Below, piece by piece: positions 43,241-54,847 of a stretch of DNA of 64,000 nt. The position numbers and the translations under genes are program-made. Every line of letters starts with the position of its first letter. Position 1 is the stretch's first letter. Origin of the DNA: Agelas oroides (Eukaryota > Porifera > Demospongiae > Agelasida > Agelasidae); the NCBI GenBank assembly GCA_949130485.1, contig OX422183.1:16241812-16305811 (forward strand). The letters are read 5' to 3'. The notes under the pieces were generated by a model that saw nothing but the letters and a program-made list of their open reading frames with translations, was not told where the DNA came from and did not search any database.

Positions 43241-45035
43241 GTCACTGAGACAGACCATGAGGAATAAGCAAGAGGAAGGTAGAGACCATAGACAAATAGA
43301 ATCTACACAGAAGTGTACATCTACATACACTAGGTGGTGATGTAAATGCGTATATTATGTACAGTGTAATCTCATAAAGGTCACAGAGACGAAGCCTGAG
43401 GAATGAGCGGGACAGAGAACAGAGACGGAAGGAATCTACAGAGGGAAGGTATGTGTAAATATACACATACTACATGTAGGTGTGGATGTACATGCGTATA
43501 TGTACAGTGTAATCTCATACAGGTCACAGAGACGAAGCCTGAGGAATGACCGGGACAGAGAAGAGAGACGGGAGGAATCTACAGAAGAAAGGTATGTGTA
43601 AATATACACATACTTGGTGGTGATGTACATGCGTATATGTACAGTGTAATCTCATACAGGTCACAGAGACGAAGCCTGAGGAATGAGCGAGACAGAGAAG
43701 AGAGACGGGAGGAATCCACAGAGGAAAGGTATGTGTAAATATACACATACTAGGTGTGGATGTATACAGGTGTATATGTACAGTGTAATCTCATACAGGT
43801 CACAGAGACAAAGCCTGAGGAATGAGCGAGACAGAGAAGAGAGACGGGAGGAATCCACAGAGGAAAGGTATGTGTAAATATACACATACTAGGTGTGGAT
43901 GTATACAGGTGTATATGTACAGTGTAATCTCATACAGGTCACAGAGACAAAGCCTGAGGAATGAGCGGGACAGAGAAGAGAGACGGGAGGAATCTACAGA
44001 AGAAAGGTATGTGTAAATATACACATACTTGGTGGTGATGTACATGCGTATATGTACAGTGTAATCTCATACAGGTCACAGAGACGAAGCCTGAGGAATG
44101 AGCGAGACAGAGAAGAGAGACGGGAGGAATCCACAGAGGAAAGGTATGTGTAAATATACACATACTAGGTGTGGATGTATACAGGTGTATATGTACAGTG
44201 TAATCTCATACAGGTCACAGAGACAAAGCCTGAGGAATGAGCGAGACAGAGAAGAGAGACGGGAGGAATCCACAGAGGAAAGGTATGTGTAAATATACAC
44301 ATACTAGGTGTGGATGTATACAGGTGTATATGTACAGTGTAATCTCATACAGGTCACAGAGACAAAGCCTGAGGAATGAGCGAGACAGAGAAGAGAGACG
44401 GGAGGAGTCCACAGAGGAAAGGTGTGTGTAAATATGCACATACTAGGTGTGGATGTATACAGGTGTATATGTACAGTGTAATCTCATACAGGTCACAGAG
44501 ACAAAGCCTGAGGAATGAGCGGGACAGAGAAGAGAGACGGGAGGAATCTACAGAAGAAAGGTATGTGTAAATATACACATACTATGTAGGTGTGGATGTA
44601 CATGCGTATATGTACAGTGTAATCTCATACAGGTCACAGAGACGAAGCCTGAGGAATGAGCGGGACAGAGAAGAGAGACGGGAGGAATCTACAGAGGAAA
44701 GGTATGTGTAAATATACACATACTTGGTGTGGATGTATACAGGTGTATATGTACAGTGTAATCTCATACAGGTCACAGAGACAAAGCCTGAGGAATGAGC
44801 GGGACAGAGAAGAGAGACGGGAGGAATCCACGGAGGAAAGGTGTGCATAGATGTGGATGTACATGTGCATTGCTGTTATGTTGATCTCATGCAGAAAGCA
44901 GAGACTGGATACCCTCACATTATGTACATGCACAATGACATTATGTATATGTACATCTATATATAGATCACAGAGACGATGCCACCGAAATGAGCAAGAC
45001 AGACACCATAGACAGCGACAATCTACTGAGGAAAG
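43241..45035 (+). CDS. Tandem array of 69-bp mini-exons (Arg/Glu-rich repeat)
   Basis: Exons at 43380-43448, 43523-43591, 43660-43728, 43799-43867, 43938-44006, 44075-44143, 44214-44282, 44353-44421, 44492-44560, 44633-44701, 44772-44840 and a diverged 44967-45035; a more decayed unit is at 43241-43312. Each is 69 bp with acceptor (CTCATACAG in most) and donor GTATGT in most, phase 2 throughout, so each adds 23 residues of type SQRRSLRNERDREERREEST. Unit length is 137-143 bp (mostly 139). Splicing them between the first exon and the helicase exon at 45101 keeps frame with any number included. The peptide should be a charged helix or coiled coil. Exon calls rest on splice-site and frame agreement; transcripts are needed to confirm use. 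Confidence 0.7.
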
Positions 45036-45100
45036 GTATTTTTAGTAGTAACTACATACATAGTATATACATTGAATACACACAATCTTTTATCATCCAG

Positions 45101-48100
45101 ATCATCACAGCAAACTGTAAAACACCAATACCTCTATGAAAAAGGTTGGGCTGCTCCTGGTCAGCAACTGCATGAACAGCCATGGGTGGAAGCAGCAATG
45201 AACAACTTTCATGTGAAACAAAGCAAGTGGGAGCACCGATTGTGCATTGTGTGCCATGAACTATGGCCAACGCGGGTATGTTTAAATGACAAGACCACAT
45301 ACCAATGCACGAGGTGCAAGCGTGATAAAGGAAACCCCAAACTGTATTCAGTGGAAAATGATATGTACCCTGGAGATGTTCCACTATGTCTGCAAGGACT
45401 TACTCAAGTTGAAGAAATGCTGATTGCACGTGCATGCCCCATCATGTGTATATATCGCAAGCATGGGGGTCAGCGTGGGTACAAGGGACATGTTGTTAAC
45501 CTTCCTCAAAACATCCAAGGCTTCCTGGACACATTGCCCAGTAATGTCAACGATCTTCCAATATTGATAGTACGTCGCCAAGGTGCTGAAAATACCTATG
45601 CAGATTTCAGGGTGAGAAGAAGCCGCGTGCTATCTGCAATTGAGTGGCTCAAACAAAATAACATGTGTTACCATGACATCACAATTGATTACAATGCCTT
45701 GCAGCGGCTTCCAGACGATGCTGTACCCCCTGATCTCCTCATTGTTGAAGATGAAACAAACCAGGAAGACGGTAACACCCCTGAGGGAAATGAAGGCAGC
45801 TCAGATGATTTTACACATGACAACGACAGTCACTCCTTCTTACCATTTCCTGTTCATGACGGAACAGAAGATGATGCAATTCGTTCAATCATCAATGGTG
45901 ACAACCCTCTTGATTGGCCTGCTATTGGTGATAGTGCTATCAATGAATTCAACACACCTTTCCTTGCCACCATGGCATTCCCAGCTCTCTTTCCACATGG
46001 CACCGGAGATCCTACTAATCCTGCACGAGAGCGTCCTGTTTCCCTTACAGATGGCTTCAAACACCTGGTGAGGTTTGGGGAAACAAATGCTAGCTGTGAC
46101 AAACATTGGCGGTTTGCAAGCCACCCACGTTTCCCATACTGGGCTCTGAACATGAAACAACGACACCAACTGCTGTCTCAGTCCAGTGTCTACCTAAACC
46201 GCCACCCTGCTGATGCTAACTTGACAGTTGATGACTTACGGTTAATGGTAGGAAGTATGTCTGCAGCACAGCTCATGGGTCGCTTGCAGCGCTACGCTGC
46301 CAAGATACAGGGGTCATCACAATATTGGTTTCAGCGACACCAAGAATTACGAGCTCTTCTTCATGATAAAGGACCACCAACATTCTTTTGGACCGTCAGC
46401 TCTGCCGACAACTACTGGCCTGAGATGCATAACCTGATGATGCACTCTACCACTTCCCCAACAAGACCAATGCGTGTACAAGCTGTTATTGACCATCCTC
46501 ATATAGCAGACTGGTTCTTTACTGTGTCTGACTTCGTAGAACAGTGGTTGTATGAAGCACTTGGGGCAGAGTGGCATTGGTACCGCTTTGAGTACCAAGC
46601 AAGAGGTAGCACACATGCTCATGGTTGTGCCAAGCTGAAAAATGACCCAGGTATTTGTTCCCTTGTGCAGAAAGCTGCTTCAGCATGGTTGCTAGAACAA
46701 GAATTGAAGCAAATTGGAAGTGCACCCAGTCCTGAACAGGCCCAGGCCCTACAGTGTGGAGAAGAGGCCACTGCACTTGTGCTGCAGTATGCTGATTGGC
46801 TGGTTACCACTTGTAATCCACGCCTCCCAGATGACTTTTGGAGTCTGCCTGAACCACACCCTTGCACACTTTCATTTCCTCAACTGGATGACATTGATAG
46901 TGATTACTGTGATCTTGTGAACTCAGTACAACGCCACACACAATGCAGTGCTGCCTATTGTCTACGCAAGAGAGCCAATCAAGATGAGCCTACATGTCGT
47001 TTCAACTACCCTCTTCCCGAACAAGTACACTCAAGTTTATCATTTGAAAAACTTGCAGATGGTAGTATTCGTGCTACACTAACAACCAAGAGGAATGACC
47101 CTCGTGTTAATTCTCACAATCATGTACAGCTGCAACACTGGAGGGCCAATGTTGACCTCCAGATAATTGTTGATGTGCAAGCTTGTGCACGATACATGGC
47201 TAAATATGCAGCGAAAGCCGAACCTCGATCACAAACAGTGCATTCCCTTTTCAAGTCATGTGTTGATGACCTTTCCAACAGTAGTCATGCCCACAAGGCA
47301 TTGAGACGTGCAATGTTGCGTTCCGTTGGAGAGAGAGACTTCAGTGCACAAGAAACATGTCACATGCTACTAAGCCTACCCCTGGTTAGTTGCTCATTTA
47401 ACTTTGCCACAGTATCTCTTGATGGATCGAAGAAAATCTCCAAGCATCCAGACTCTGGTGAGTTAATCATGCAAGCATCCATCCTTGATACTTATGCGTC
47501 TCGTGATGTTTCACTTTCCCATCTGAACCTCTACCAGTTCATTGCAAATTACACTACTGTTCAAGGACAAGTTCGCAAACGACCAGCACCTGTAGTCGTT
47601 CGAACATTTCCAACCTATTCAGCCAATCCAAGTGGTGAAAAATATGCCCAATTCTGTCGCATGCAGTTATTAAAACACCAACCATGGAGCAACACTACTA
47701 ATCATTCTTGGCAATCTGAATGTACCGATGAAAATTACATCACATCGTATCACTGTTTTCTTGAAACAGAAGCAGCTAAAGACCATGTCCCTGACTTTGC
47801 CGAAGAGTTGGATAGGGCTCAGCAGTACATTCAGCAGGAAGATGAGGGTTTAGAAGAAACAGAACTTGCCCACCAACAGGATGACTGGATGCAGCTGTGC
47901 TCATTGAACAGCCAATATGCTACACATACATCTTCAAACTCACCCTCCATTGACTGGAGCGAATATGCCCGTTCCCTTCCACAACACAATGTAAGAGAAG
48001 CACCTTCGTGGATCACATCATCTCGCAAGGACACATCTCAGTCAGTGTACATTCGACACCTTCCCCCTGTTGACATCAGTACGCTAAACTATGAGCAAAC

Positions 48101-49511
48101 TGTTGCATACAGAATTGTTGTCGAACATTCCAGCCAATTAGCATCTAATCAGAACCCCCCCCCACTACAGATGATAGTGTGTGGAACAGCTGGCACTGGG
48201 AAGTCTTATCTGATCAATGCCATTTCTCAGTATTTAGGTGATAAGTGTATTATCACTGGCACTACTGGTATGGCAGCTTTCAACATATGTGGCAAAACCC
48301 TGCACTCCACCTTACAGCTGCCCGTACATACTTCTGGAGAGAAAGACTTGCAGGGGTCATCTTTGCAAAAACTACAAATGACATTCCAGCACAAGAACTA
48401 CATCATTATTGATGAAGTCTCAATGCTGGGCCAGAAAACTTTTGCATGGGTGGATAAACGACTACGACAAGCCACAGGTGCACTGCATGAGCCACTGGGT
48501 GGTATATCTGTCTTGCTGTTTGGAGACTTTGCTCAGTTGCCACCTGTTGCAGATAGACCACTGTTTGCTAGGTCATCCATTAGTGGTTTCACCTTTCACG
48601 GCTACAGTATCTATCGAATGTTCTCAACGGTAGTCATCCTTAGTCAAGTACTCAGACAGGCTGGTGACGACCCCAACATCCAAGCTTTCAGAGAGCTACT
48701 CTTGCGTATTCGTGATGGTGTCATTACACACAGCGACTGGCAAACACTTCTACAGCATTCCCCTATGAAAGCTAGCAACTCTGCAAGTTTTGATGATGCA
48801 GTTAGGCTATTCTATGACAGGCAGAGTGTTGCCAAATTTAACTATGAAAAGCTTGCTGAACTAGGGGCACCTATAGCAGTAATTAATGCTATACATTCCT
48901 CTGCAGCTGCTGCATCAGCCAAACCTGATGATGCTGGAGGCCTGCATCCTGTGTTGTTCTTAGCTGAAGGAGCTGAAGTAATGCTCACTGCCAACCTATG
49001 GCAGGAGGTAGGCCTCTGTAATGGAGCACCAGGAACAATACGTCGCTTCATCTACAATGATGGCCATGCACCACCTAACCTACCTATTGCCATTTTGGTT
49101 GAATTCCGTAACTACTGTGGTCCTCCATTTTTAGATTCTCTCCCAAAATGTGTACCTGTTGTCCCAATTACATTTGAATGGAACTCAAAGTCTCGACAGC
49201 AGCTTCCTCTTCAGTTGAGGTATGCCGTGACAATTCATAAGAGCCAAGGTCAGACATTACACAAAGCTGTAATCGATCTAGGCAAATCTGAACTTTCACC
49301 CGGAACAACTTTTGTTGCTGTATCACGCTTACGTAAACTGCAAGATGGGCTATTTCAACCAATGACATTCGATAGATTAAGAAAGATTGGTCAATCCAAA
49401 CGATTTGGAGAGAGAAGAAGTGAAGAGGAAAGACTTCAGCAACTATGGTGTACCACCCAGTCATACTACCATCACCACTCAAGTCATTCAGAAACCATCA
49501 ACTCTAATTAG
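45101..49511 (+). CDS. Helitron Rep-helicase (HUH nuclease + PIF1 helicase)
   Basis: About 1470 codons after acceptor ATCATCCAG at 45100, continuing the phase of the mini-exons, with stop at 49509-49511. A cysteine-containing N-terminal module (LCIVCHELWPTRVCLNDKTT, QCTRCKRDKGN) resembles DUF6570. Then comes the Helitron-like N domain. The Rep nuclease shows GSTHAHG (the HUH histidines, about residue 513) and ARYMAKYAAK (the two tyrosines, Y-x3-Y, about 707). The helicase shows CGTAGTGKSYLINA (Walker A, about 1037), YIIIDEVSML (Walker B), LLFGDFAQLPPV and VTIHKSQGQTLHKAVIDLGK. It nicks one strand and unwinds it for rolling-circle transposition. No internal stop, so apparently functional. Confidence 0.92.
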
Positions 49512-49694
49512 TACAAAATACATAATTATATAGAATCAATGAATGATTACATGTTTCTGCTGCTACATAATAACAAAATGGAAACACACGAACATAATTA
49601 TCAAGTCCAGTTTCAACGATATAACCACACAGTGTTAAAACTCTGAACACAATGTATTACTGGTTTACTGATACAACCATTAAGCACCTAGATG

Positions 49695-50783
49695 TTAGGC
49701 GTCACGGCTAATTGATTGAATTATCCCATTACGATGATACATTGCAAATGGCTTTGCTTTCACCAACATTTTTGCGGATACATTCTCGGAACTCCTCTTC
49801 TGAGTTATACTATAGACAACCTCATCAAACGCTCGTAGAGTCATTATTGAATCATTTGTCTTCACTGTCAACTGTGCTGAAATGCTACATTTACAGTCGT
49901 CCATACACTGAATCATTTTACATTTTGTGCATTCCCCAACTTCCTCATCATCCACATCCACTTCGACCCTTGCAGAACACTTCAAACACCCACTGTAATG
50001 TGTTAAACGATCAACACCAACCACCCTCACCTCCTTCACCAATTTCGCCAAGCCTCCACTGCTACTTTCCTCTTCTTGAACTTCCTCTTTTTCAGGTATT
50101 TCAACCTGACCAATGTCAGGTATCTCTTCAACTTTTGATTCCGTCTTGGATGTTGATAGGAATTTCCTCCCCTTAAATTCACGCACCATCATGCCTGCAA
50201 ATCGGTAACACTTGCCCTCCACAACCAACCCAATCACTTCCTCCCATATTGTCAGGCGAATACTTCCAGTGCTGTCAGCCACAACTAAATCCTGCTTCTT
50301 TTTACCACCAGACACCTCCTTCATTTGCTCCAACTCAACCACCTTCCCTTCAACTGTAACTCGCTGGTACAGTACCAGACCTTCCACGCTGCGTATGTCC
50401 GTAACTTCATCTTTTTGCGTCCTCTCCTTACTCACATCAAATTTCTTCTCAGACTTGACCACTTCTGTGGCGTTCTTCACGTGAACTTCGAGTCCGTCAC
50501 CGTCATGACGTCCACGCTTAATTTCACACTTAGACAACGTCACGGCAGTGTCTTTCCCTTCATATTCTACTATCCGACGCCTTACTTTACTGTCGAAGCC
50601 CACGAATCTCATCGATGACACTCCGTCGCTGATCCTCCCGTCAAAAAAGCTAGTTCCTGTCTTTCCTTTCCTCATTGGTGATACTCCCAATACCACTCCT
50701 CGCACCTTTTTCACAGGACTCACACACTTCACGCTTGAGACATCTATCTCTTCATCTTCCTCTCGTTCACGCTTGCGATCCAT
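49695..50783 (-). CDS. RPA70-like single-strand DNA-binding protein of the Helitron
   Basis: An intact 362-aa ORF from ATG 50783, convergent with the Rep-helicase gene (183 bp between stops). It begins with a basic/acidic tail (DRKREREEDEEIDVSS). Three OB-fold-like stretches follow (about 25-110, 130-215 and 250-362). The last holds a zinc-ribbon pattern CLKC (266-269) and CTKC (285-288) with further cysteines to 299, as in DNA-binding domain C of RPA70. It would coat single-stranded DNA made during rolling-circle transfer. Helitrons of plants and several animals are known to carry RPA-like genes, so this fits the element rather than the host. No introns, no frameshift. Confidence 0.8.
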   Translation of the reverse strand: MDRKREREEDEEIDVSSVKCVSPVKKVRGVVLGVSPMRKGKTGTSFFDGRISDGVSSMRFVGFDSKVRRRIVEYEGKDTAVTLSKCEIKRGRHDGDGLEVHVKNATEVVKSEKKFDVSKERTQKDEVTDIRSVEGLVLYQRVTVEGKVVELEQMKEVSGGKKKQDLVVADSTGSIRLTIWEEVIGLVVEGKCYRFAGMMVREFKGRKFLSTSKTESKVEEIPDIGQVEIPEKEEVQEEESSSGGLAKLVKEVRVVGVDRLTHYSGCLKCSARVEVDVDDEEVGECTKCKMIQCMDDCKCSISAQLTVKTNDSIMTLRAFDEVVYSITQKRSSENVSAKMLVKAKPFAMYHRNGIIQSISRDA

Positions 50784-50913
50784 CTCCGATTTAAACGTAG
50801 TCTTTCTTGAACTCTAACTAATTTCTGACACCTGCTCCACGTGGCCCACCCGCGCCGCATGCGTATTGCGCACATACGCACTGGCACGGCACGGCGCGGC
50901 GCGAGGCCTCATG

Positions 50914-50930
50914 CGCATGCGTACTCCTAG
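50914..50930 (+). other. Helitron 3' terminus (palindrome + CTAG)
   Basis: CGCATGCG palindrome, 5 nt, then CTAG, followed by T. The same arrangement closes the 610-bp derivative at 38173-38183. It marks the rolling-circle termination end. Confidence 0.7.
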
Positions 50931-52900
50931 TATAATATATATACTGCCAATACTTTTAACAACACAACTAACTAATGCTAGTTTGTATTTGATAGCCTGC
51001 AGGGTGTATGCTGCATAGTATTTGCAGTGTGTGCCTGATTGAATACGCTTGTAGCTGCTACTTAGCTAATAAGCTTTCAGTGTGCATAAAATGATACTAG
51101 TTATAAACATATGGTACTCATTTTCTCAGGTAAAAGTATCAGTAAGTGTGCTACAGCCCTCAAAGGCTAAAGTACAAAACATTTTCAAATGATAACAACT
51201 ACGTGTAGGGATGGAATCCCTCAAAAGCAAGCAAACAAGGTAGGAGGAACACCATGATATACTTTTACTCTATGCATTTATGCATCTTTGCCATTTGCCA
51301 TGTGGTGTTTGTTACATGTATGTGGTGTTACCGGTAGTTCAATATCCAGTGAGAGGAAGGTTGCTTATGTTGTGAACAGCTGTGAGATACCAGGCTAGCA
51401 ACAAGATGCTTTTTGTCTGCACAGGAAAATACACCCTGTTATATCCTCCCATACCACTGTCAGATTGATCAGAACTAAAAAAAAAAAAATATATACATGT
51501 ATATATATGTATTAATGCCAAGTAGTGTTGTAAGCCTATCAAGGCCTGGCAATCACGTCTACATGCAGTGTCAACACCCTATGTCATGTTTTTGGTCCCC
51601 AGGGATCCCTACACAAGTTTACAGGTACACATGATCTCAATTGCTGCTGAGCAAGCAATTGAGTGAGCTCAAGTTTAAGCATTCAGCCCATCCTCCATCA
51701 CTCATGATCTCGGTCCTTAATAGTGCAAATGAGTTAGTTGAGCATGAACATCCAGCCTGACTTTCATCACTCGCAATCTAAATAGCACTACTGAGCAAAT
51801 GATCTACATCACTCAACAGTTTCTGGACTCTACATAGTAGTTAGATGCTGAGACCGAGGGATCTACGCGATTTAGAAACCTGAGGGCCTGAGGCTGTAGC
51901 GCCCGAGCACAGCGAGGGCGCTACTTAAGGGCCCGATGGTTTCTAAATTGTGTAATCCCGTCGGTCAAAGCGTCTAACTTATTTAGAGTATGCCACTACA
52001 ACGCAACATTTCACTCAAACCAGGATGAGGATGGAACAACTTAGCAATGAGCTATTCAAATGGTTGCAGGGTGATGCCGAAACTTCTGTCTACTGTGCGA
52101 AAAAGGCAAAACAAGCTTCACCTTTGCTGTTCAGCGGCTTGATGCGCCCTTGGCTCCACCTGCTAACTTTAGTGCTAAGCAGAAATTTATGCCCATCCGC
52201 ACCAGCACCTGCCCCAAAAGAAGCTCCGCCCCTCTCTCCACGCTCGAAGGCAGCAGAGCGAAAGGAAAGACCACAGACTATTCTATGAAACTTTGGCATA
52301 AATGGCAAAGACCGTGTGTCAAGAAACTCAGGGTGACACTATCACAAACTTGACAGTCCATCTGCACTGTTCCCACCATAATTTGAATGTCAGCATCCAT
52401 GATGGGATTTGTTTACATCTGTCTGTGTCAGTAGCAACCAATTAGTTTTGTATCAACAATAATGTGTTTATATCAACACTTTTTTAATGTATCCATAAAC
52501 AACATTGTTGTTGCAAAATGTAAGTCTACCCTGGGGGGTGGACTCTACATGTAGACAGTGGCTCTAAGTGATCTAGAGCCCTCACACTGACCAATCATTT
52601 CATGATAGCATACTCTAAATACAGGTGTTGTGACCATCTGCCCTAATCAAACTCCATCATTCGGCAGTCCTGGACTTTACTCCTTGCATACCGCAACCAC
52701 CTCTCTATATAGGCCACAAACTACAGTCCCAAATATGTGCCTATGACTATATATATAGCAATGCATACATGTATAATGCAGCCACCTTCTTAATGCGTAT
52801 TTAGCCACACCCACACCATTATAATTATACGACAATAACACAATTATATATATGGCAATGTCAGTAATCACCACTGAGTTAGCAACAGATTTTTAAAGAT
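50931..52900. other. Repeats only; no supported gene
   Basis: Contains a family B scrap (GTGTAGGGATGGAATCCCTC at 51206), and two overlapping frames at 52025-52350 that look protein-like (a Pro/Ala-rich stretch) but change frame and match nothing I know. The rest is A/T-rich. Confidence 0.45.
51838..51981. repeat. Family C hairpin element, copy 2
   Basis: Outer arms AGTTAGATGCTGAGACCG and its near-complement at 51964-51981 lead into inner arms (GATCTACGCGATTTAGAAAC / GGTTTCTAAAT). The centre has a second small inverted repeat (TAGCGCCC...GGGCGCTA). It shares the (T)CTACG(G/C)GATTTAGA core with 7831-7927. Confidence 0.7.
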
Positions 52901-52904
52901 GATT

Positions 52905-53229
52905 ATACCATAGCAAAGAACTTTCAAGTAATTCTTTCAATCTGCAAATATGGGATAGAGGGCCATAGAACCTGTAGCCATACGCAAGGTACTTCAACAC
53001 CAAGCCCAACTCCATGGTTCAGCCTGCTGCCAGTTGTCTCACAGAATGTATGGTGACCACCATGGTTGATCATGAGAAAGACACAGTCCTGCCAATTGAC
53101 TTTGGGATGTGCCCTACCACCTGGTCGTCATTGAGTACAGCCACCGAAAAACAATTGTATTTGCTCTCTTTTCAAGCGCATGATTTATCCAACTCTTGAA
53201 GTCCATGATGCGTGATACAGTGTATACAT
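52905..53229 (-). pseudogene. HIRAN-domain gene fragment, decayed
   Basis: On the minus strand from ATG 53229, successive frames give YTLYHASWTSRVG, then SVAVLNDDQVVGHIPKSIG, and YRFYGPLSHICRLKELL-type sequence near the end. This follows the HIRAN pattern and parallels the intact ORF at 17838-18182 (HVYRRIWSSAV, AVAVKKDETVIGHLPRK, EEINKLKRLLKS). Stops and frameshifts make it nonfunctional. I did not find pogo inverted repeats immediately beside it, so its carrier is unknown. ORFs on the plus strand here are antisense shadows. Confidence 0.55.
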
Positions 53230-53752
53230 GGTGGCCTTGAACAAAGGAGTTTCATTCCAGTAAAGAACTTGCTCCCGGTATATATAGGTAGACTAGCCAT
53301 GACAGCTGGTACTCATCGCAGCATACTCGATTTACTTGCTAGCATGCCGTGCTATGTAGTCTTACACCCAGACTATTTTTTCACCAGGAGTGCAAAATGC
53401 AGTATTGGAACAAGATTATAAGCCACATGGCAAGTAGATATGCTATAAAAACCATTATAACGTGACCAAATCCACTGTGGCCTTCTTATCCAGGTTCTTT
53501 ATTGTGCAGCCACCTCTACATTGAGGCCATGTTAGTGTGGCCCATCATTCACTGTACTGAGTGTCTGGTTTACAAATAGTGGCCTGGCTCTACTTTGTGT
53601 GTGAGGCTTTCTGGATGCATGTACCCTAGTTTAATGGATGAGAAGGCAAGATGGCTAGATATTGCACATGTACATATGTAACTGTACTTTCACAAGCTGT
53701 AGATGAGTAAAAATCAAGATTGCAATATCCAACCAATATTGCCTTCTCACCC

Positions 53753-53855
53753 ATTATCAGAGAGTCGGTAGAGATAGCGTGGATGTGCAATACATTACCA
53801 TTATCAGAGAGTCGGTAGACTCTCTATGTAGGGATAGTGCGGATGTGCAATACAT
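53753..53855. repeat. Tandem pair of ATTATCAGAGAGTCGGTAGA units
   Basis: Two units of about 45 and 56 bp, the second with an extra CTCTCTATGTAGGG. The same phrase with TAGGGATGGTGCGGA occurs at 4240-4280, linking it to family B. 53240-53750 and 53860-54840 hold no supported gene; TTTTCGCAG motifs near 54355-54385 look like a transposon end without a partner. Confidence 0.5.
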
Positions 53856-54847
53856 ATGCAATACTTAAGTAAAAGTCATATAACAGAAATATGCTAAAAG
53901 CTTATTTAAGTGCCCAGCCCTCCTCTTTGAGTGCTTCTATGACCAGCAAGACTCATACATCTGCCCATTTAAGACTCAGGGTATTAGTGCATACCTGGAG
54001 TAAGACTCAGCACCAGCAAAATGAGTATGTAAAGGATCTGTGTGGAATAAAACAATTATTCATGTTGACATAAGAACCTGTTTATGTAACAAGTAAAGCC
54101 ACACCCAAAGATGCTCAAAGATCTGCAGAGTGATTTAACATTACCCTTAAATGTTACTTTTAGACTATGGACCCTTTATAAACATCCATTTATCACACTT
54201 TCACTAAAGCTTAAAACTTCAACCAAACATACTTTCAGCCATTTTGTGCAGGTTCATGTTCATGACACAAACCATACCCACCAATTACCCTATGGTTGGT
54301 AATTTTCATAGGTACAAATTTTCACTAAAAAGGCCAAAATTCGGGTTTCAGAAATTTTCGCAGTTTTAATTTTCGCAGTCTGTGAATCTGGGACCCCTGC
54401 GTTAGGTAGCTGTACGGCTAAACAATGAGCAAATGTCTAGTGTCTATAGTATGGCGAGAAAAGTAGCCTTGTACCCAAGACATTCACAGAAATGATTGCT
54501 TCCGCTCTCGGCCTTGTGCCATGAAGAGTCTTCGAAAGAGAAGTAGAGTCTTTGGAAAGAAGTAGAAGAGAATACAAAAATAAGCCATATGGCTAGCCAA
54601 ACATCATGAAAAGTCTCAGGACACAAAAAGGACCATTGGACAAGGAAGAGCTTCTAGATTAGAACCGGATTATAGTGATTTGGATGTTAAACTGCTTCAT
54701 ATACTTAGCTGCTGAACTCGATATTTGGCTGGAAAAAATACACATCTACACAAATTTAGAATATACAGGTGAGTACACGCACGCAAGCATTATCCTGTAA
54801 CCTTAATGATTTGTTTAAGGCAAGGACAAGTCCACCTTTCAAGTCAC

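Larger units (their letters stand above)
42771..50930 (+). mobile_element. Autonomous Helitron, about 8.16 kb
   Basis: The 5' end TTGCCGAGCGCATTAGCGCG and the 3' end ATGCGCATGCGTACTCCTAG (followed by T) match the 610-bp derivative. Inside are a CGTA microsatellite, a multi-exon Rep-helicase gene on the plus strand and a convergent RPA-like gene on the minus strand. A 3' CTAG with an adjacent palindrome and a following T is the Helitron signature. The 5' TT instead of the usual TC is atypical, so the exact 5' base is inferred from the insertion junction at 37573/37574. Confidence 0.75.

Noticed and set aside
43242-44933. A series of 60-100 aa ORFs on both strands in the 139-bp array
   Set aside because: They read through the introns of the mini-exon array. 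Only the plus-strand 69-bp segments bounded by splice signals are phase-consistent with the flanking Helitron exons.
43380-45035. CRISPR-like array because of regular repeats
   Set aside because: Repeat units are 137-143 bp with no unique spacers, and the context is a eukaryotic Helitron gene.
53014-53199. Plus-strand 61-aa ORF
   Set aside because: Antisense shadow of the decayed HIRAN-domain fragment on the minus strand.
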